This document shows, in pieces, positions 59,005 through 64,000 of a stretch of 64,000 bases of DNA (within the stretch, counting starts at the first letter, position 1; every line of letters begins with the position of its first letter). The stretch lies in NCBI RefSeq assembly GCF_014839805.1, contig NC_051121.1:7361116-7425115 (forward strand), given 5' to 3'. A program made the translations under genes and the position numbers. The stretch comes from Manduca sexta. Lineage: Eukaryota; Arthropoda; Insecta; Lepidoptera; Sphingidae. The notes beneath the pieces were generated by a model. That model did no database searches, had not been told where the DNA came from, and was given only the letters and a program-made list of their open reading frames with translations.

Positions 59005-59108
59005 GTTCTTAGCCTTATAGAATCACTTTGCTGTCCCGTTGTCAAAACGTTTACAACTCGCTAAATTACTCAGTGCGCGAGTCCAACTCGCACTTGGCTG
59101 ATTTTTTT
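59005..59108 (+). mobile_element. 'agggttccgt' repeat, internally deleted remnant
   Basis: CCTTATAGAATCACTTTGCT followed shortly by the end block GTGCGCGAGTCCAACTCGCA then CTTGGCTGATTTTTTT. Lies within the TTAA-flanked transposon. Confidence 0.5.
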
Positions 59109-59430
59109 GCATAATGCATAGGTACGCTTACTTTAAAATAACAAGGTTTTTGTGTTCACTGGTGCGCACTGTTAAGAAAATTCAAGTGACGAGAGACGGA
59201 ATCCTATATCTTTCTCCTCTTTGAACCTTAGAAATAAGGGATTTGGTAATTTATGTAGCTAGTGAATAAAACACTCAAAATAGGTTATTAAAAGCCGCAA
59301 AATTATAGATTTTCAATATTTTTTGAATCAAATTAAAACACTCAATAACCACAACAGAGCAACAGGTTGTAGTATCGAACATTTACAACTATTGAAAGAG
59401 AATAATGTTTGCTTGCAGTCAACATTTTTA

Positions 59431-59870
59431 ATGAAGTGTAATATGTGCAATATGGAATTTAAGCTATTTAAGCGCTAAGAGATATACTGATAGTATGGAA
59501 GTATATCGTGGAACTGTGAATGGAGCTATGATGACTGGAGTTGGTAGATCAAATTTAAACAAACAGTTAGCTTCCATAGATTTACCAATATTAACGCAAA
59601 ATGTTTAAATGAAATGTTACGACGTGTTAGCTAAATGATTGAAATTAGCTGCAGAGGACAGGATGCAAGAGGCCGCTAGGGAAGAAACTGATAAAGATGT
59701 TGCCTGTGGCGATGTAAAAGACGGTATTCCAATGCTTACAGTCATAGCTGACTGCTGTTGGTAAAAAAAAAGTACAGAACCAACTATTTTGCTTCGTCGT
59801 GTGTCGCAAATATTATTCAAAACTATGGATACAAAACTGGTAAATTGTTATACATGGATGTACAATCGAT
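59431..59870 (+). pseudogene. Transposase core fragments (Mutator-like/Mutsu domain), frameshifted
   Basis: Three frames in series: KCNMCNMEF (a CxxC motif, 59437-59465); a 37-aa frame from 59495 (YRGTVNGAMMTGVG..., N.Q.A....P); then 59639-59764 with GDVKDGIPMLTVIAD followed by C-C-W and a stop; then from 59773 YRTNYFASSCVANII and TGKLLYMDV. The order CxxC, G.G.....A...P, GDV..GIP..TV.AD.W, RTNY.A.S, TGK.L...V is that of Mutator-like ('Mutsu') domain transposases; the D of the TVIAD motif is the likely first catalytic acid. Stops and frameshifts make it inactive. Confidence 0.6.
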
Positions 59871-60234
59871 CGATTGATGATCGACGTCACTGAGAAGCAA
59901 TAACTATTAAAAAAAAAAACTATCCAAAAAAATATAACCAACTTCCGAAAAAAGAAGTCTTTTATTTCTCACTTTTTAGTTATACACCTAAAAATGACAT
60001 CTCATTACATACACCTTCTGACTCAAAATATACATTCCAATATGTAATTTCTAATGACTTAATTTAAACTTTCAATACGTTAAATATGACAAACTGCAGA
60101 TCTATGGAGTAATTATGTGGTCCATTATAAACATCGTAGCACAGTAATTTTCCTGATTTACTGTCTGATTACGGAGTTCTGGTGCCTATCTTTCGGCTTC
60201 ATGACGAGCTCCACTTTACTAAAGGTACTTTTTC

Positions 60235-60273
60235 TAAATGCAAATGCTTAAATTTTTTAAGCATTTGCATTTA
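60235..60273. repeat. 18-bp perfect hairpin with 3-nt loop
   Basis: TAAATGCAAATGCTTAAA, TTT, then its exact inverse. The arm contains ATGCAAAT (octamer/POU-like). It lies near the right end of the TTAA-flanked transposon. Confidence 0.75.
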
Positions 60274-60603
60274 AAAGTGAAAATAACAATTTGTAAAATT
60301 GCCGTTAAAATTTGTTAAAAATGTTTATTTTTTTTTATAATTACAAAATGATACATATAAACTATTTCATGATGAATTCTTATATATTTAGTAATAGAAT
60401 TCTTCATTTATCATAAATTCATAAATCACAAGTTACATTCCAATCAGATAATTAAAGCGAAAAGATCAAAATTGGTTGGTCTGACTATAAAGATAGCCGA
60501 CGCGCTAACTCTACGCACACAGCTACGCAACGGCTCTGTGTGAGTGAATTTTGCGAAGAATTACCTATAGTTGACTTCACGCGCGGCACGTAAACGCTCT
60601 TAA

Positions 60604-61454
60604 TCAAAATAAAGATTACTCATATTCAGGGAATCGTGAGCCTCAGCAATGAGGAAAACGATGCCAGAAGGATGCTACTTTTATAATTTTTTTCACGGTA
60701 TGTTTAGTCTCTGAGTTACAATAGAAGCCGGAATCGAATCCATGTCTTTCAAGTCTATAACCTACATGCCCCATCTGTAGGAATGATAGGACTGGATGAC
60801 CACCTGTAAAATGGAGGTATGAGTGAGAATGTGTCAGCGGGAAGGAAGTTAATATAAAATGGCGTTGGTTTGGCTGCAAAGTTAAGGCGTAGAAGACAGA
60901 AAACCCTTAAAAACGCAGGGAGAATTAACATATCAAGTGTTTTTTATTTGTGTAACGCACCTACTTAGTGTCCGTACGTCACCGGGGATACCTCATTGGA
61001 AATCAGCGCTGAGGTATCAGACTCGTACTGCAGCAAGCAGCAAAATGAGCATTTCCATTGTTGGCACAATAGGTATAATTTATATTTCTAGTTTTATGTT
61101 TTTGTTCTAGTTTGATATATTAAATGTATACTACTGTTTATGTTCAATAATAAATCTATTCTTTCTTTCTGTTTGTCTCTGTTTCATGCCACATAACCTA
61201 CAATACATAGTTTACTATCGCTTTGTATATCGCCGCTAGTTTAGTGGGCGTACGACGTAATAACAGCCCATTCTCGGCACTTACCAGAGTCAAGTAAACA
61301 GTGTCAAGTTCAACATAGCTCGGTTTACTGTGTTTACACGCGTAGACATGTAAACATTGACAAAGTTTGCCAAGTGCGTTGAGTGTGCAGATTTCTACGT
61401 TGGTTGCGAATCACAAAATAGTTCACACAATTTTACGCATTTTCACTAAAGTGG
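60604..61454. other. Unassigned
   Basis: Right flank of the TTAA-flanked transposon. A LINE-like end (TTCAATAATAAATCTATTCT then TTCTTTCTG) lies at about 61140-61175. Confidence 0.35.
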
Positions 61455-61646
61455 TAAAGGCGCAATTAGTGCACCCACTTTTCGCTGTGTTTATTCTGTC
61501 CCATGAACTGATTGGGGGCGAGCCTGTCGCCATATCAGTCACGGATTCTACACTCTGGACTTAGCAGGAAAACCCAATATCATTTTGCCCACCTGAGTTT
61601 CTAATTCAAGACCTCAGAGCAATACAACTACTTCACCGAGGCAGTC
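61455..61646 (-). mobile_element. SINE family D, diverged copy
   Basis: GTGCACCCACTTTTCGCTGT, GGGGGCGAGCCTGTCGCCAT and CTTCACCGAGGCAGTC; B box degraded. Confidence 0.6.
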
Positions 61647-62049
61647 ACGATCTTATTTGCTACATATGATCGACTTAACTAATTATTATCAGCGGTATCG
61701 TGAATAGGTTGGCAGGATGAGAAGTCCTGGATTTAATTCTCAGGTCTTACTGATCAGTTACCTATCGCCTCCCTAATCGAGTTATAAAGTAACAGATCCT
61801 TGGTTCGAATTACAGCAATTCCACTTGTATTTTTTAACAAGATTTGGGCGGCCCTGAATGCTATAGGCAGGCGACTTAGCATTTCAACTACTTAAGTATT
61901 GTAAATTGTTGAAGTGATATACATATATATGGGTAATGAAGACCACTAACCAAAGAACTGAAAGTTGAATATCAAAAATATTCCGTGGAAACTAACACAC
62001 GGGATCCGTAAAGTCGTTTAGTAATACAAACTGATTTTATGATAAATCG

Positions 62050-62225
62050 TGTGATACGTCCCCCAATCGGTGTGGGATCAACTTGTCGGTTACACAATAC
62101 GAGAGTGTCGGTTTCGGATGCACTTGTCAGAGTTCCCGAGGGGCGGAAGCGGTTCGTTGAGCCGCCATTTTGCATCCGCGCGGCGACAGCGCGTGCGCAC
62201 TGCTATTAGCCCAAAAAGAGATGTA
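62050..62225. promoter_or_regulatory. Short CpG-rich patch, promoter-like
   Basis: GGGGCGGAAGCGGTTCG, GCCGCCATTTTGCATCC and CGCGGCGACAGCGCGTGCGC stand out in AT-rich DNA. GCCGCCATTTTG is a YY1/Pho-type motif in inverse, common in housekeeping promoters. No transcript or exon was identified nearby, so the call is speculative. Confidence 0.25.
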
Positions 62226-63054
62226 GAACAGTCATTATTTTTTACCTATTCGAAGGATAACATGGATTATTTTTTGCTGTAGTTAGTATGTGATACTGTG
62301 AAGGGTAGATTCATTTAGCATTGAAGACCAATAACTGTCCGTGTAGGTCATAGTTTTTCTACACCAGGAGCCAATAATTGATAGATCTCCATTCAATTGT
62401 TCCATGAAGGGTACGTAACTGAACAATCTATCTTTCCCTTTATTTCTTTTCATGACAAAACTCACATTTTATTTTCTGAAATTTGAAATTATTTAAGTTA
62501 TCTAGAAGTCAATTGAAATTAAGTGTCAACCTATGCTGTACTCACTGGACTATGTCACTGGAGTCACATTAGAAAATGTTGGTACTCGAAGATTCCAAAA
62601 TTAATTACAAATTCACTAAAGAATTTGCAGCAAACAAGTGTCCAGTCAACAACTGCGACCCTCAAGATTAAATTTAGAATGCAACGATACTTCCGAGCGC
62701 TGCGCCTGCGCCGATGTTTGACGTTATGCTTCAACAGATGTCGCATGACAATGGTCGTGCAAGTTTTATGATTTGCATTAGTAAAGTGTTAGCACGCGTC
62801 ACACATGTTTGCTGAAACAACATTATTTAAAACCACTTTTTCACTATGAGATATAATATAATAATATCGCTCACCGATATTTTAACACCATGTGTATTGA
62901 AATATAGGTAATCGTATTTATATATACATCAGTAAATGTTTTATAATTATAAATATTTGTACTGCCCCGTTGGCACGACTGCAATGCTGTGTGACGTTCG
63001 AGCTCCAGGTTAGCCAATGTGATATTAGGTTTTTCTTACTCAGCTTGAGCAGCT

Positions 63055-63162
63055 TCAGCTTGGAGTCTGGAATTTGTGGCCGACGTGGCGATTGGATCAC
63101 CCCCTATCACATCATGAGACGGAAAATGAGCACGCCAGTTGCGCCTTTGTATACCACTTCGA
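63055..63162 (+). mobile_element. SINE family D, 3' fragment
   Basis: TTGGAGTCTGGAATTTGTGG, CACCCCCTATCACATCATGA, GCGCCTTTGTATAC in plus orientation, lacking the tRNA-like head. Confidence 0.5.
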
Positions 63163-63565
63163 AGATTAAAGGCGAGGGTATGGGTATAAATATTTTATCG
63201 ATAGATCAAATGATGTAAGTATCTAAAATTTATTACTCATCACTTAAATAGACGCCGTCATCGATGATACTAAATACTACATGAAAAGATATATCTTACA
63301 GATGCCAATAAAAAGAAGTCATTTAAATTTTGAAAAGTTATAGTGAAAGGCCGGCCTAAAGCATAAATAAACTGTCTACACTAAGGTATTTCTTCGGAAA
63401 TTGATTATCTTTACAATTGCAGCTTAATATTCGATATTATAAACAATTACTATAATTATTTGAGATACCCTCACTAGATCAATAAAACGTTACCTATCGC
63501 GGGTAGGAAGGACCGTAATGTGCTTTTATGACTTTAACCCTTCATATTCATGCCAGTATTCATCA

Positions 63566-63895
63566 AAAGTGTCGATAGCCTAGTTGGGTATGGAACGGAC
63601 TGCCGAGGCGAATGTCCGCAGGTTCAAATCCCAAGGGCACACACCTCTGACTTTTCTAAAAAATCATGTGTGTATTCTTTGTAAATTTATTGTTCGCTTT
63701 AACGGTGAAGGAAAACATCGTGAGGAAACCTGCACATCTGAAAAGTTCTCTATAGGAATTTCGAAGGTGTGTGAAGTCTACCAATCCGCACTAGGCCAGC
63801 GTGGTGGACTAAGGCCTAATCCCTCTCAGTAGTAGAGGAGGCCCGTGCTCAGCAGTGGGCAAGTATATAATACAGGGCTGATATTATTACTATAA
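63566..63895 (+). mobile_element. tRNA-derived SINE family C, full length
   Basis: TCGATAGCCTAGTTGGGTAT, GCAGGTTCAAATCCCAAGGG, ending CAGGGCTGATATTATTACTA. Very similar to the 30.5 kb copy. The 82-aa frame across it is not a gene. Confidence 0.75.
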
Positions 63896-64000
63896 TTATT
63901 GTACTGCAATGATTGTACTTTGCTCAATACAAAGTGTTAGATAATTGCATAACACAGCATCCTTAACAAGCACTTTTATTGCTTTAAAATACAAACGAGT

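Larger units (their letters stand above)
56724..60599 (+). mobile_element. TTAA-flanked DNA transposon with decayed Mutator-like-domain transposase
   Basis: Ends are inverted repeats with 11 identical terminal bases (GAGCGTTTACG ... CGTAAACGCTC), then a similar CCGCGCG block. Both ends abut TTAA (56720-56723 and 60600-60603), a clean 4-bp target duplication. Inside lie transposase gene pieces (57448-57538, 59431-59870), a nested long-TIR element (57647-58589) and a fragment of the agggttccgt repeat. TTAA duplications are known for piggyBac and Kolobok; the transposase type seen argues for a Kolobok-like rather than piggyBac element. Superfamily assignment is inference. Confidence 0.65.

Noticed and set aside
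63584..63832. 82-aa frame
   Set aside because: Runs through a family C SINE.

Overview
This window looks like nuclear DNA from an insect, most probably a moth or butterfly (Lepidoptera). It is strongly AT-rich, has almost no long open reading frames, and shows splice signals, TATA/initiator promoters and AATAAA signals rather than bacterial gene organisation. It is packed with transposon types typical of Lepidoptera: Helitrons with CTAG|T ends, tRNA-derived SINEs, poly-A retroposon ends, RTE/Jockey LINE tails, the 'agggttccgt' repeat and a Penelope-like remnant. The species call is inference from repeat content only.

One host gene is well supported, on the minus strand between about 52.2 and 50.15 kb. 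It has a TATA box and initiator, a 200-nt first exon without any ATG, a 1.3 kb intron carrying a SINE and a retroposon, and a second exon encoding 111 aa with an AATAAA 144 nt past the stop. The protein carries a recognisable Kip/Cip (dacapo/p27-type) CDK-inhibitor domain but is very short and lacks the usual C-terminal region. Two further host exons are candidates only: a signal-peptide first exon at 19946-19997 (+), with promoter, 6-codon upstream ORF and GTAAGA donor, and a possible terminal exon at 6773 (+).

Mobile elements by region. 0-12 kb: retroposon copies (families A and B), an RTE tail and a Helitron at 11472-12225 containing three 123-bp tandem units. 12-27 kb: the first copy of a TA-flanked long-TIR element (14350-15102), SINEs, a MITE (20258-20526), an RTE remnant (23.2-23.7 kb) and a minus-strand Helitron (26046-26313). 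27-42 kb: more A, B and SINE C copies, DNA-transposon coding fragments (31.4 kb, and a THAP-like fragment at 32.9 kb), an unassigned 76-aa frame (39.0-39.3 kb) and LINE tails. 42-48 kb: a Penelope-like remnant bounded by inverted repeats, a Helitron (43270-45351) retaining the end of the helicase gene and itself interrupted by the long-TIR element, and a Jockey-like LINE reverse transcriptase in pieces with snap-back junctions. 53-61 kb: a hAT-like MITE, the 'agggttccgt' repeat, and a 3.9 kb TTAA-flanked DNA transposon (56724-60599) with a decayed transposase gene, interrupted by a third long-TIR element. 61-64 kb: SINEs and low-information DNA.

Family names A-E used below are labels for this window only, not database names. 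Boundaries of repeats are by eye; those with target-site evidence are exact, the others may be off by 10-30 bp.
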